Below, in pieces: positions 16,861 to 25,616 of a stretch of 64,000 nucleotides of DNA. Numbering within the stretch: the stretch's first letter is position 1; each line of letters starts with the position of its first letter. This DNA is from Zoogloea sp016790385 (GTDB taxonomy: Bacteria; Pseudomonadota; Gammaproteobacteria; Burkholderiales; Rhodocyclaceae): the NCBI RefSeq assembly GCF_041916735.1, contig NZ_JAYRYY010000004.1; one strand, 5' to 3'. Under the pieces are notes generated by a model that saw only the letters and a list, made by a program, of their open reading frames with translations, searched no databases and had not been told where the DNA came from. Both the position numbers and the translations under genes were made by a program.

Positions 16861-19800
16861 ATGGCCGAGCAGGACCCCGTCCGCGCGCTTTTCGTGCCCA
16901 CTCCGGGCAGCACGCTTCTCGACGACAAATACACCACCACCGCCGGGCGCGTTTACCTGACTGGTTACCAGGCACTGGTGCGCCTGCTGATGATCCAGCG
17001 TGATCGCGACCGGGCTGCCGGGCTCAACACCGCCGGCTTTGTCTCCGGCTACCGGGGCTCCCCCCTGGGCGGGCTGGATCAGACCCTGTGGAAGGCCAAG
17101 GCCCATCTGGCCAGCCACGACATCGTCTTCCAGCCCGGCATCAACGAAGACATGGCGGCCACCGCCGTGTGGGGCAGCCAGCAGGTTGCCCTGTCACCCA
17201 AGGCCCGCGTGCAGGGCGTGTTCGGCATGTGGTACGGCAAGGGGCCGGGCGTGGACCGATGTGGCGACGTCTTCCGCCACGCCAACGCCGCCGGCAGCTC
17301 GCAATACGGCGGGGTTCTTGTCATCGCCGGCGACGACCACGCGGCCAAATCGTCCACCCTGCCCCACCAGACCGACCACTTCTTCAAGTCGATGATGATG
17401 CCGGTGCTGGCCCCGGCCGGTGTGCAGGACTACCTCGACTTCGGCGTGCATGGCTGGGCCCTGTCGCGCTATTCCGGCTGCTGGGTGGCCTTCAAGGCCC
17501 TGGCCGATACGGTGGAAACCTCCGCCTCGGTGGACGTGGCCCCGCTGCGGGTCACCACGAAGATCCCTGACGACTTCGCCCTGCCCCCTGACGGGCTCAA
17601 CATCCGCTGGCCCGACCCACCGCTGGTGCAGGAAAAGCGCCTGCTCCACGCCAAGCTCTACGCCGCCCTGGCCTACTGCCGGGCCAACGGCCTCAACCGC
17701 ATCGTCATCGACTCGCCTCAGCCGCGCCTGGGCATCATCACCAGCGGCAAGAGCTACCTGGACGTGCGTCAGGCCTTCGACGACCTGGGCATCGACGCGC
17801 AGCTCGCCGCCGAGATCGGCATCCGCCTCTACAAGGTGGGCATGGTGTGGCCCCTGGAGGCCGAAGGGGTACGTCACTTTGCGGAAGGGCTGGACGAGAT
17901 CCTGGTGATCGAGGAAAAACGCCAGCTTCTCGAATACCAGCTCAAGGAAGAGCTCTACAACTGGCGCGAGGACGTGCGCCCCCGCGTTGTCGGCAAGTTC
18001 GACGAGAAGGGCGAGTGGTCGCTGCTCACCACCCTGGGCCCGGACGGCCGGGCCACCGTGGACCACGGCGAATGGCTGCTCCCCGCCGCCGGTGAGCTGA
18101 CCCCGGCGATGATCGCCCGGGTCATCGCAGCCCGCATCGGGCGTTTTTTCACCTCCGATCGCATCGAGGCCCGCCTGGCCTTCCTCCAGGCCAAGGAGAC
18201 CACCCTCGGCCGCCGCGTCTTCGCCATCGACCGGGTACCCACCTTCTGCCCCGGCTGCCCCCACAACACGTCCACGGTGGTCCCGGAGGGCAGCCGCGCC
18301 ATGGCCGGCATCGGCTGCCATTACATGGCCACCTTCATGCCCGACCGCAAGACCGGCACCTTCACCCACATGGGCGGCGAGGGCGTGCCCTGGGTTGGCC
18401 AGGCGCCCTTCATCGACGAGCCTCACATCTTTGCCAACCTGGGCGACGGCACCTACTTCCATTCCGGTTTGCTCGCCATCCGGCAGGCGGTGGCGGCCTT
18501 CAACCGCCCCGGTGGCAGCGGGCCGACGACCAGCGGCATCACCTACAAGATCCTCTTCAACGACGCCGTGGCCATGACCGGCGGCCAGCCGGTGGACGGC
18601 GACCTGACGGTGCCAAAGCTGCTGCGCCAGTTGCAGGGCGAAGGCGTGCACACCATCGTGCTGGTCACCGACGGCACCGAGCGGGCCTGGCATGTGGCCG
18701 ACATTCCCCACGGTATCCCGATCCGCCAGCGCGACGAACTGGACGTGATCCAGCGCGAACTGCGCACCGTGCCCGGCGTGTCGGCCCTGGTCTTCGACCA
18801 GACCTGCGCCGCCGAGAAGCGCCGGCGCAGGAAGCGTGGCACCTTCCCCGACCCCCAGACCCGCGTCTTCATCAACGAAGCGGTGTGCGAGGGCTGCGGC
18901 GACTGTGGCAGGGAATCCAACTGCATGGCCATCCTGCCGGTGGAAACCGAGTACGGGCGCAAACGCCAGATCGACCAGTCGGCTTGCAACAAGGATTACT
19001 CGTGCATGAATGGCTTCTGCCCGAGTTTCGTCACCATCGAAGGCGGACGGGTGCGCAAGGGGCGCGCCCTGCACTCGGGCGAGCAGCGCTTCGCGCCCCT
19101 GCCCGAGCCTGCGCTGCCGGCCACCCGCGAGCCCTGGGGCATTCTCGTCACCGGCGTGGGTGGCACCGGGGTGGTCACCATCGGCGCACTGATCGGCATG
19201 GCCGCCCACCTGGACGGCAAGGGCGTCACCGTGCTCGACATGACCGGCCTCGCCCAGAAGGGCGGCTCGGTGTTCAGCCACGTTCGCATCGCCGACCGGC
19301 CGGAAGACCTGCACGCCGTGCGCATCGCCGCCGGTGAAGCCAACGCGGTGATCGGTGGTGACGTGGTGGTCACCGCCAGCGTTGACGCCCTGGCCAAGAT
19401 GGCCGTCGGGCGCACCCGCGGCGTGGTCAATTGCGCCGAAACACCCACCTCGGAATTCACCCGCAATCCGGACTGGCAGTTCCCCCTGGAAAAGATGCAG
19501 GCTGCCATCGTCGAAGCCGTGGGCAACGACGGCTGCGTGTTTCTGGACGCCCAGTTTCTGGCCACCCGCCTGCTCGGTGACGCCATCGCCACCAACCTGT
19601 TCCTGCTCGGCTACGCCTGGCAGAAGGGCTGGGTGCCCATCAGCGCCGCCAGCCTGGACAAAGCCATTGAACTCAATGGCGCGGCGGTGGACATGAACCG
19701 CCAGGCCTTGCTGTGGGGCCGCCGGGCCGCCGTGGACCTGGCTGCCGTCGAACGGGAGGTGAAGCCGGCACCGGTGATCCCCATCCGCCCGGAAACCCTG

Positions 19801-20448
19801 GATGACCGCATCGCCCGCCGGGCCGCCTTCCTCACCGACTACCAGGACGCAGCCTACGCTCGCCGCTACACCGACCTCGTGGCCCGCGTCCGCGCAGCTG
19901 AAGCCCCCCTGGGCAGCCAGCGCCTCAGCGACGCGGTGGCGCGCCATTACTTCAAGCTGCTGGCCTACAAGGACGAGTACGAAGTGGCCCGCCTGTTCAC
20001 CGACCCGAGCTTCCGCGAGGCGGTGGACAGCCAGTTCGAGGGTGACTTCCAGCTGCGCTTCCATCTTGCACCCACGTTCCTGGCCCGGCCCGACCCGGCC
20101 TCCGGGCGCATCCGCAAGCTCGCCTTCGGCGCCTGGATGCTCACTGCCTTCGGCTGGCTGGCGAAGCTGCGGCGCCTGCGCGGCACCCCCTTCGACATCT
20201 TCGGCTACCACCCGGAACGCAAGGCCGAACGGGCGCTGATCACCGAGTACGAGCAGGACATCGCCCTCGTCCTAGGCTCCCTCAACGCCGACACGCTGCC
20301 CCTCGCCGTGGAAATGGCCAGCCTGCCGGACGGCATCCGTGGCTTCGGGCATGTAAAGGCAGCATCTATGCGGAGCGTGGCGCAACAACGCCAGGCCTTG
20401 CTGGCACGCTGGTCTGGCACGAAGGGGGCACGCACCCGGGCCGCCTAG
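16861..20448 (+). CDS. indolepyruvate ferredoxin oxidoreductase, fused alpha/beta/gamma form
   Basis: A 1195-residue enzyme that oxidatively decarboxylates aryl-pyruvates from aromatic amino acids to aryl-acetyl-CoA. In order it has a pyrimidine-binding TPP domain, CPGCPHNTS near residue 463, the TPP/Mg-binding GDGTYFHSG near 526, and a cysteine-rich ferredoxin-like stretch starting CEGCGDCG near 676. A gamma domain with GVGGTGVVTIG near 764 and a C-terminal DUF6537-like region complete it. The ATG at 16861 is preceded by a GAGGAAA ribosome binding site; the frame stays open about 330 bases upstream but without a matching protein. The 270-base gap before it separates it from the divergent PAP2 gene. 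In Rhodocyclales this enzyme is linked to phenylacetate formation. Confidence 0.92.
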   Translation: MAEQDPVRALFVPTPGSTLLDDKYTTTAGRVYLTGYQALVRLLMIQRDRDRAAGLNTAGFVSGYRGSPLGGLDQTLWKAKAHLASHDIVFQPGINEDMAATAVWGSQQVALSPKARVQGVFGMWYGKGPGVDRCGDVFRHANAAGSSQYGGVLVIAGDDHAAKSSTLPHQTDHFFKSMMMPVLAPAGVQDYLDFGVHGWALSRYSGCWVAFKALADTVETSASVDVAPLRVTTKIPDDFALPPDGLNIRWPDPPLVQEKRLLHAKLYAALAYCRANGLNRIVIDSPQPRLGIITSGKSYLDVRQAFDDLGIDAQLAAEIGIRLYKVGMVWPLEAEGVRHFAEGLDEILVIEEKRQLLEYQLKEELYNWREDVRPRVVGKFDEKGEWSLLTTLGPDGRATVDHGEWLLPAAGELTPAMIARVIAARIGRFFTSDRIEARLAFLQAKETTLGRRVFAIDRVPTFCPGCPHNTSTVVPEGSRAMAGIGCHYMATFMPDRKTGTFTHMGGEGVPWVGQAPFIDEPHIFANLGDGTYFHSGLLAIRQAVAAFNRPGGSGPTTSGITYKILFNDAVAMTGGQPVDGDLTVPKLLRQLQGEGVHTIVLVTDGTERAWHVADIPHGIPIRQRDELDVIQRELRTVPGVSALVFDQTCAAEKRRRRKRGTFPDPQTRVFINEAVCEGCGDCGRESNCMAILPVETEYGRKRQIDQSACNKDYSCMNGFCPSFVTIEGGRVRKGRALHSGEQRFAPLPEPALPATREPWGILVTGVGGTGVVTIGALIGMAAHLDGKGVTVLDMTGLAQKGGSVFSHVRIADRPEDLHAVRIAAGEANAVIGGDVVVTASVDALAKMAVGRTRGVVNCAETPTSEFTRNPDWQFPLEKMQAAIVEAVGNDGCVFLDAQFLATRLLGDAIATNLFLLGYAWQKGWVPISAASLDKAIELNGAAVDMNRQALLWGRRAAVDLAAVEREVKPAPVIPIRPETLDDRIARRAAFLTDYQDAAYARRYTDLVARVRAAEAPLGSQRLSDAVARHYFKLLAYKDEYEVARLFTDPSFREAVDSQFEGDFQLRFHLAPTFLARPDPASGRIRKLAFGAWMLTAFGWLAKLRRLRGTPFDIFGYHPERKAERALITEYEQDIALVLGSLNADTLPLAVEMASLPDGIRGFGHVKAASMRSVAQQRQALLARWSGTKGARTRAA

Positions 20449-20628
20449 CATCGCCAAAACCCTCCGCCGCGGCGCGTCGGGGGCGAGGGCAGGCGTTCAT
20501 TCCGTCACACCGCAAATTGAAATCGCACCTGCACGCCCGCAGGAAGCCCCATGCCGGGCTTTGCAGCGTGCCCGAATGGCTTCATCATCACGGCACACCA
20601 CTGCCACCCTTCATCACGAAAGTCACCC

Positions 20629-21126
20629 ATGAAACACCTGCCCCTGCTGGCCGCCACCCTGTTGCTCGGCACATCGGCCTTCGCCGCCCCACCGAGCAAT
20701 GAATCCCTGAACCAGCTTCTTGTCGCCACCCGCATGGAGCGCTCGGTGGGCATCGCCCAGCAGAACCTGGAGCAGGCGGTACGCAACTCCATAAATCAGG
20801 GGCTGCAAGGCAAGACCCTCACACCCAAGGGCCAGAAGGTAGTCGAGAAATTCACCGCCGATGCAGGCGCCATCATCCGCAAGGAAATCAACTGGGCCGA
20901 TCTGAAGGGTTCCTACCTCAAACTCTACGGCGAGACCTTCACCCAGGAAGAAGTGGATGGTCTGCTGGCCTTCTACCGCAGCCCGGCCGGTTTGGCCCTG
21001 CTCGAGAAGATGCCCCAGGTCACCCAGAAGTCGGCCGCCATCACCCAGGCGCGCATCGGCCCTCTGGTTGAGAAACTCAAGGCCTCCATGGCGAAGACCG
21101 TCGAGGATGCCAAGGCCGCCAAGTAA
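20629..21126 (+). CDS. secreted DUF2059 domain protein
   Basis: A 165-residue protein with a signal peptide cleaved near SAFA-APP, and a helical DUF2059 domain containing YGETFTQEEVDGLLAFYRSPAGLALLEKMP. The ATG at 20629 starts the signal peptide directly. Members are periplasmic and of unknown function. About 180 bases separate it from the indolepyruvate oxidoreductase; I see no clear terminator or promoter there. Confidence 0.85.
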   Translation: MKHLPLLAATLLLGTSAFAAPPSNESLNQLLVATRMERSVGIAQQNLEQAVRNSINQGLQGKTLTPKGQKVVEKFTADAGAIIRKEINWADLKGSYLKLYGETFTQEEVDGLLAFYRSPAGLALLEKMPQVTQKSAAITQARIGPLVEKLKASMAKTVEDAKAAK

Positions 21127-21157
21127 AACCGCGGCGGCCCCACCCGGCGCACTGGGC

Positions 21158-21937
21158 ATGAAGCTCCCCCCCGCCCTGAAAGCCCTCCTTGCCCAGATCA
21201 TCGGCAGCGTCGTCGCCCTCGCCGTTGCCCGCAGCGGCGTGCTGCCGGGCGGGCTGTGGCCGGTGATCGCAGTTCAGGCGCTGGCCGCCGCCGGCAGCGC
21301 TACCGCCCTCGGCAGCGCCACGTGGTGGCGCTGGATCCACCTCGGCTTTGCCCCGCTGGTGATGGTGGCCCTGCAACTGCACATCCCGCCGGGCTGGTAT
21401 CTGGCCGCCTTCCTCGGCCTGGCGCTGGTGTTCTGGAGCAGCTTCCGCACCCAGGTTCCGCTGTTCCTGTCCAACCGCAAGACCGCCGCGGCGGTCGCCG
21501 AACTGCTCCCCCGCAAGCGGCCGGCGCGTCTCCTTGATCTGGGCAGCGGAACGGGTTCGCTACTGCGCCCCCTGGCGCAGATGCGCCCGGACTGTCGGCT
21601 TGAGGGCATCGAATCCGCCCCCGCGCCCTACGCCCTGTCGCTCCTGCTGTCCCGCCGACAACCCACCATTGCCCTCGCCAGGGGCGACTTCTTCGCGATT
21701 TCCTGGGGTGGCTACGATCTGGTCTATGCCTTCCTGTCCCCCGTCCCCATGACCGCAGTATGGCGCAAGGCCAGCGCCGAGCTGAGCCCCGGAGCACTGC
21801 TGGTCAGCAACAGCTTTCCCGTCGAGGACGTCGAGCCGGAACAGGTCATCGACGTGGACGACCGGCGCCGCACCCGCCTTTACTGCTACTACCCCGCCGG
21901 CCCCGCCCTGAAAAAATCCGGAATTACCGGCGGATAG
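21158..21937 (+). CDS. class I methyltransferase with N-terminal membrane segments
   Basis: A 259-residue protein. The first about 95 residues hold three or four hydrophobic helices, followed by a Rossmann methyltransferase core with LLDLGSGTGSLL (about 126-137) and DLVYAFLSPVPM. It begins 32 bases after the DUF2059 gene. The substrate is unknown; the membrane anchor suggests a lipid or membrane-bound target. It could equally be an uncharacterised protein-methylating enzyme. Confidence 0.72.
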   Translation: MKLPPALKALLAQIIGSVVALAVARSGVLPGGLWPVIAVQALAAAGSATALGSATWWRWIHLGFAPLVMVALQLHIPPGWYLAAFLGLALVFWSSFRTQVPLFLSNRKTAAAVAELLPRKRPARLLDLGSGTGSLLRPLAQMRPDCRLEGIESAPAPYALSLLLSRRQPTIALARGDFFAISWGGYDLVYAFLSPVPMTAVWRKASAELSPGALLVSNSFPVEDVEPEQVIDVDDRRRTRLYCYYPAGPALKKSGITGG

Positions 21938-22021
21938 CCCCTCAATTCCGCCCCTCCCGCGGCCGTTAAAGCCCGAATAATGGCGCTATCGCGCCCCGCA
22001 TTCAGCGAGAGGATTTCCACC

Positions 22022-22717
22022 ATGTCCCGGATCATCTGCATCATCGGCAACAAGGGCGGCACCGGCAAGACCACCCTGTCCCACATGCTCTGCCAGGGCC
22101 TCGGCCTGCTTGGCCAGCGCTCCGCCTGCGTCCTCACCGATACCTCCCGCGAGCCCCTGAGCCCCGACGGCCGACGCTACGTCACCGCCGATGCCCGCAC
22201 CCCGGAAGCCCTGCACAAGGTCGTGGGCAAGCTGCGCACCATGAACGGCTGGATCGGCGTCATAGACGGCGGCGGCAACCGCGCCGAGATGGACCGCACC
22301 CTCAATGGTCTCGCTGACATCGTGCTGCTGCCCTTCCGCGATTCCCACGAAGATCTGCGCACCGTGCTCCACGATCTGGAAGCCTTCCCCAACGCCTACG
22401 CCCTGCCCTCCCAGTGGCCCACCAACGCCTGGGCCCGCGACGCCGCCGACCGCAGCGTGGCGCAGATGCTCGGCGCCCATCGCGATCGTCTCCTGCACCC
22501 CGTCGCCAGCCTGTCAGCCACCAAACTGCTGCTCCAGAAGCACATCCCCGACGGCCTGCCGACCAACGTGGGCAACGCCTGCCGGGCGCTGGCAAGGCAG
22601 GTGATGGAGGTGATGGAGATCGACGACAGCCCCCGCGACATGGCCCCCACCGAGCCCGCAGCCTCGCGGCCGCCCACGGTTCTCCCCGACGGCTACGCCA
22701 GCACCGCCCATCACTGA
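22022..22717 (+). CDS. orphan ParA/MinD-like P-loop ATPase
   Basis: A 231-residue protein with the deviant Walker A motif GNKGGTGKT (9-17), including the signature lysine of the ParA family. The strand VIDGGGNRAEMD lies near residue 80, where ParA proteins have the DxxP switch region. No ParB or centromere-like repeats are nearby, so chromosome partition is unlikely. It sits just upstream of the ccm operon. The cargo or partner cannot be deduced. Confidence 0.75.
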   Translation: MSRIICIIGNKGGTGKTTLSHMLCQGLGLLGQRSACVLTDTSREPLSPDGRRYVTADARTPEALHKVVGKLRTMNGWIGVIDGGGNRAEMDRTLNGLADIVLLPFRDSHEDLRTVLHDLEAFPNAYALPSQWPTNAWARDAADRSVAQMLGAHRDRLLHPVASLSATKLLLQKHIPDGLPTNVGNACRALARQVMEVMEIDDSPRDMAPTEPAASRPPTVLPDGYASTAHH

Positions 22718-22753
22718 CGCCGCGCCAGGCCTATTCCTTGACCTAAGCGGTTT

Positions 22754-22769
22754 ACCCACCGGGGTGGGT
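22754..22769. other. compact inverted repeat before ccmA
   Basis: ACCCACC-GG-GGTGGGT forms a 7-bp perfect inverted repeat between the ParA-like gene and ccmA. There is no following U-tract. It could be an operator or a weak terminator; nothing decides between them. Confidence 0.3.
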
Positions 22770-22812
22770 CGGGCAGAATGCGCCGACCTTCGACTTCCCG
22801 GTTTGTCCCCCA

Positions 22813-23475
22813 ATGCTCCGTGCCCACGGCCTGGCCTGCGACCGCGGCGACCGCCGATTATTCTCTGCCGTGGACTTTTCCCTTGCCCCCGGCGAGTGGC
22901 TCCAGGTGGAAGGTGCCAACGGAGCCGGCAAGACCAGCCTGCTGCGCATGCTGGCCGGGCTTGCGCCGAGCGCGGCTGGAACCATCGAGTGGGACGGCAG
23001 GCCGGTCGGAGATGTGCGCGACGAATACCACGCGCGCCTGCTTTATCTGGGTCATGCTGCGGCCATCAAGGAAGATCTCTCCGCCCTGGAAAACCTGCAA
23101 ACAGCCGCCGCCGTCGCAGGTCGCCCCCTCGATGAAGCCACGGCGCTCTCGGCACTGCGCCGCATCGGCCTGAAGGGGCGCGAGGATCTGCCGGCCCGGG
23201 TTCTCTCCCAAGGTCAGAAGCGCCGGGTGGCCCTGGCCAGGCTGTTGTGCAGTCAGGCCCGCCTGTGGATTCTTGACGAACCCTTTGTAGCCCTGGACGT
23301 GGCGGCCGTATCCCAGCTTTGCGGCATCCTCGACGAGCACCTGTCGCGGGGTGGGCTGCTGATCTTCACCAGCCACCAGGCCGTGCAGCTTGGGGGCAAC
23401 GGCAACACCCTCAAGCTCAGCCCGGTCCCCGGCACCCAGGGGGCACGCCCTGCCGATTACGAGGTGCCGGCATGA
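22813..23475 (+). CDS. ccmA: haem exporter ATP-binding protein CcmA
   Basis: A 220-residue ABC ATPase with Walker A GANGAGKT (34-41), signature LSQGQ (131-135) and Walker B ending LDEP (154-157). With CcmB it forms the ABC module of System I cytochrome c maturation, which powers release of holo-CcmE from CcmC. It is the first gene of a nine-gene ccm operon in canonical order. Its stop lies 56 bases before the ccmB start, while most later genes overlap or are nearly abutting. Confidence 0.95.
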   Translation: MLRAHGLACDRGDRRLFSAVDFSLAPGEWLQVEGANGAGKTSLLRMLAGLAPSAAGTIEWDGRPVGDVRDEYHARLLYLGHAAAIKEDLSALENLQTAAAVAGRPLDEATALSALRRIGLKGREDLPARVLSQGQKRRVALARLLCSQARLWILDEPFVALDVAAVSQLCGILDEHLSRGGLLIFTSHQAVQLGGNGNTLKLSPVPGTQGARPADYEVPA

Positions 23476-23530
23476 GCCCGTCGGAACGCCCCGGCCACCA
23501 CCGCGCACCTCGCCGCACGAAGGGGGTCTG

Positions 23531-24196
23531 GTGAACGCCTTCATCGCCATCGTCCGCCGCGACCTGCTGCTGGCCGCCCGTCGCAAGAGCGAGGTGTTCA
23601 CCGCGCTCTTCTTCTTCATGATCGTGGTCAGCCTGTTTCCCCTGGGCATCGGGCCGGAAACCGCCATGCTGCGGCGCATTGCCCCGGGCGTGCTGTGGGT
23701 CGCCGCGCTGCTGGCCGCCATGCTGTCCCTAAACCGCCTGTTCGCGGCCGACCATCAGGATGGAACTCTCGAACAGATGAGCCTGTCTCCCACTCCGCTG
23801 GCCCTGCTGGTGAGCGGCAAGGTGCTGGCCCACTGGCTGACTTCGGGCCTGCCCCTGGTGCTGCTGGCGCCGGTGCTGGGGCTTCAGTTCGATCTCTCGC
23901 CCCGGGCACTGGGCGTGCTGATGGTCAGCCTGTTGCTGGGCACCCCGGTGCTGTCCCTGGTCGGTGCCATCGGCGCGGCCCTGACCCTCGGGGTGCGGGG
24001 CGGTGGTGTACTACTGTCCCTGCTGGTGCTGCCCCTGTATATTCCAGCCCTCATTTTCGGCGCGGGGGCTGTCGAAGCCGATGTGGCCGGGCTGGGTGCC
24101 GGCGGCCACCTTTCACTGCTAGGCGCGCTGCTGGCGCTGGGGGTGTTCTTCGCCCCCTGGGCCGCCACCGCAGCCCTGCGAATCGCCCTTGAGTAG
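23531..24196 (+). CDS. ccmB: haem exporter membrane protein CcmB
   Basis: A 221-residue protein with six predicted membrane helices. It starts with FIAIVRRDLLLAARRKSE, and the DHQDGTLEQMSLSP segment characteristic of CcmB is near residue 75. The GTG at 23531 is the start that gives the normal family length; an upstream extension encodes no recognisable sequence. It partners CcmA at the inner membrane. Confidence 0.94.
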   Translation: MNAFIAIVRRDLLLAARRKSEVFTALFFFMIVVSLFPLGIGPETAMLRRIAPGVLWVAALLAAMLSLNRLFAADHQDGTLEQMSLSPTPLALLVSGKVLAHWLTSGLPLVLLAPVLGLQFDLSPRALGVLMVSLLLGTPVLSLVGAIGAALTLGVRGGGVLLSLLVLPLYIPALIFGAGAVEADVAGLGAGGHLSLLGALLALGVFFAPWAATAALRIALE

Positions 24197-24227
24197 GGCG
24201 TTCCGATCCAATCAACCGGATTCATCC

Positions 24228-24977
24228 ATGAGTCAGCGTCTTGTCAATTGGTTCAAGTTTGCCTCGCCGGCCAGCTTCTACCCCCTCGCCGGGAAGATGT
24301 GGCCATGGTTTGCCGCCCTTGCCACGGCCCTTGCCACGGCCGGCCTGTGGATCAGCTTCTTCGTCGCCCCCACCGATTTCCAACAGGGCGAGGGCTACCG
24401 CATCATCTTCATCCACGTGCCGGCCTCGTGGATGTCCATGTTCATCTATTGCGTGATGGCCTTCTGGGCCGCCATCGGCATCACGCTCAATACCCGCCTG
24501 TCGGGGATGATGAGTTCGGCCCTGGCGCCCACCGGCGCCCTCTTCGCCTTCCTGTCCCTATGGACCGGCGCCCTGTGGGGCAAACCCATGTGGGGGGCGT
24601 GGTGGGTGTGGGACGCCCGCCTCACGTCCGAGCTGATCCTGTTTTTCCTGTACATCGGCTACATCGCCCTCACCTCCGCCATCGACGACCCACGCCGGGC
24701 CGACAAGGCCGGGGCCATCATTGCCCTGGTCGGCGTGGTGAACGTGCCCATCATCTATTTCTCGGTGAAATGGTGGAACACCCTCCACCAGGGCGCCTCC
24801 GTATCCCTCACCAAGGCACCGTCCATGGCCACCACCATGCTGTGGGGCATGCTTATCATGGCCCTGGCCTTCTGGATGTACAGCATCGCCATCGCCCTCT
24901 ACCGGGTGCGGGCCATCATTCTCGAACGGGAACGCCATGCCGCCTGGGTGGCCGAACTGCCGGAGATGCAACGATGA
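24228..24977 (+). CDS. ccmC: haem handling protein CcmC
   Basis: A 249-residue membrane protein with six helices and the tryptophan-rich haem motif WGAWWVWDARLTSE (about residues 124-137). The ATG at 24228 is chosen over an upstream start inside the ccmB end. CcmC loads haem onto CcmE at the periplasmic face. The stop overlaps the ccmD start (ATGA). Confidence 0.95.
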   Translation: MSQRLVNWFKFASPASFYPLAGKMWPWFAALATALATAGLWISFFVAPTDFQQGEGYRIIFIHVPASWMSMFIYCVMAFWAAIGITLNTRLSGMMSSALAPTGALFAFLSLWTGALWGKPMWGAWWVWDARLTSELILFFLYIGYIALTSAIDDPRRADKAGAIIALVGVVNVPIIYFSVKWWNTLHQGASVSLTKAPSMATTMLWGMLIMALAFWMYSIAIALYRVRAIILERERHAAWVAELPEMQR

Positions 24978-25156
24978 ACTGGGGCAGCGCGGGCGAATTC
25001 TTCGCCATGGGGGGCTACGGCCTCTATGTTTGGGGCAGTTTCGGCGTCACTGCCGCCGCCCTCCTGATCGAAGTGGTGCTGGTGCGCCAGCGCTTTGCCT
25101 CCGCCCGACGCAGCCTGCGCCGGGAACTTGCGGCCGACCGGGACACTCAGGACTGA
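24974..25156 (+). CDS. ccmD: haem exporter small subunit CcmD
   Basis: A 60-residue protein with one membrane helix (about 15-38), the FAMGGYGLYVWGSFG segment typical of CcmD, and a basic C-terminal tail. It starts at an ATG overlapping the ccmC stop and ends 3 bases before ccmE. CcmD assists release of holo-CcmE from the CcmABC complex. Confidence 0.93.
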   Translation: MNWGSAGEFFAMGGYGLYVWGSFGVTAAALLIEVVLVRQRFASARRSLRRELAADRDTQD

Positions 25157-25159
25157 ATC

Positions 25160-25600
25160 ATGAAACCACGTCAGAAACGTCTTGCCATCATCGTCGGCGG
25201 GCTTGCCACCCTGGGCATCGCCGCCACCCTCATCCTCAACGCCTTTCAAAGCAACCTGGTGTTCTTCTTCACCCCCACCCAGGTGGCCAATGGCGAGGCG
25301 CCCAAAGAGCGCGCCTTCCGCATCGGCGGGCTGGTCAAGGAGGGCAGCCTCCAGCGCAACGACATCGTTGCCCGCTTTGTGGTGACCGACACCGCCAAGG
25401 AGATCCCGGTTTCCTACAAGGGCATCCTGCCGGACCTCTTCAGCGAAGGTAAAGGCGTGGTCGCCCAGGGCGTGCTGGGCAGCGACGGCCAATTCACCGC
25501 CACCGAGGTGCTCGCCAAGCACGACGAAAACTACATGCCGCCGGAAGCCCAGGCCGCAGTGGACAAGGCCCACCAGGCCACCCGCACCCTCAAGCAGTAA
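25160..25600 (+). CDS. ccmE: haem chaperone CcmE
   Basis: A 146-residue protein with an N-terminal membrane anchor (about 8-28) and an OB-fold domain. The haem-binding segment AKHDENYMPPE carries the covalent haem ligand His121 and Tyr125. It ferries haem to the CcmF/CcmH ligation complex. It is the fifth gene of the operon. Confidence 0.95.
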   Translation: MKPRQKRLAIIVGGLATLGIAATLILNAFQSNLVFFFTPTQVANGEAPKERAFRIGGLVKEGSLQRNDIVARFVVTDTAKEIPVSYKGILPDLFSEGKGVVAQGVLGSDGQFTATEVLAKHDENYMPPEAQAAVDKAHQATRTLKQ

Positions 25601-25616
25601 GCCCGGAGGCTCCCCC

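Noticed and set aside
17194..20211. A minus-strand open frame of about 1005 codons opposite the indolepyruvate oxidoreductase
   Set aside because: It encodes a low-complexity, histidine- and glycine-rich sequence with no motif and lies wholly opposite a strong gene. Long antisense frames are expected at this GC content.
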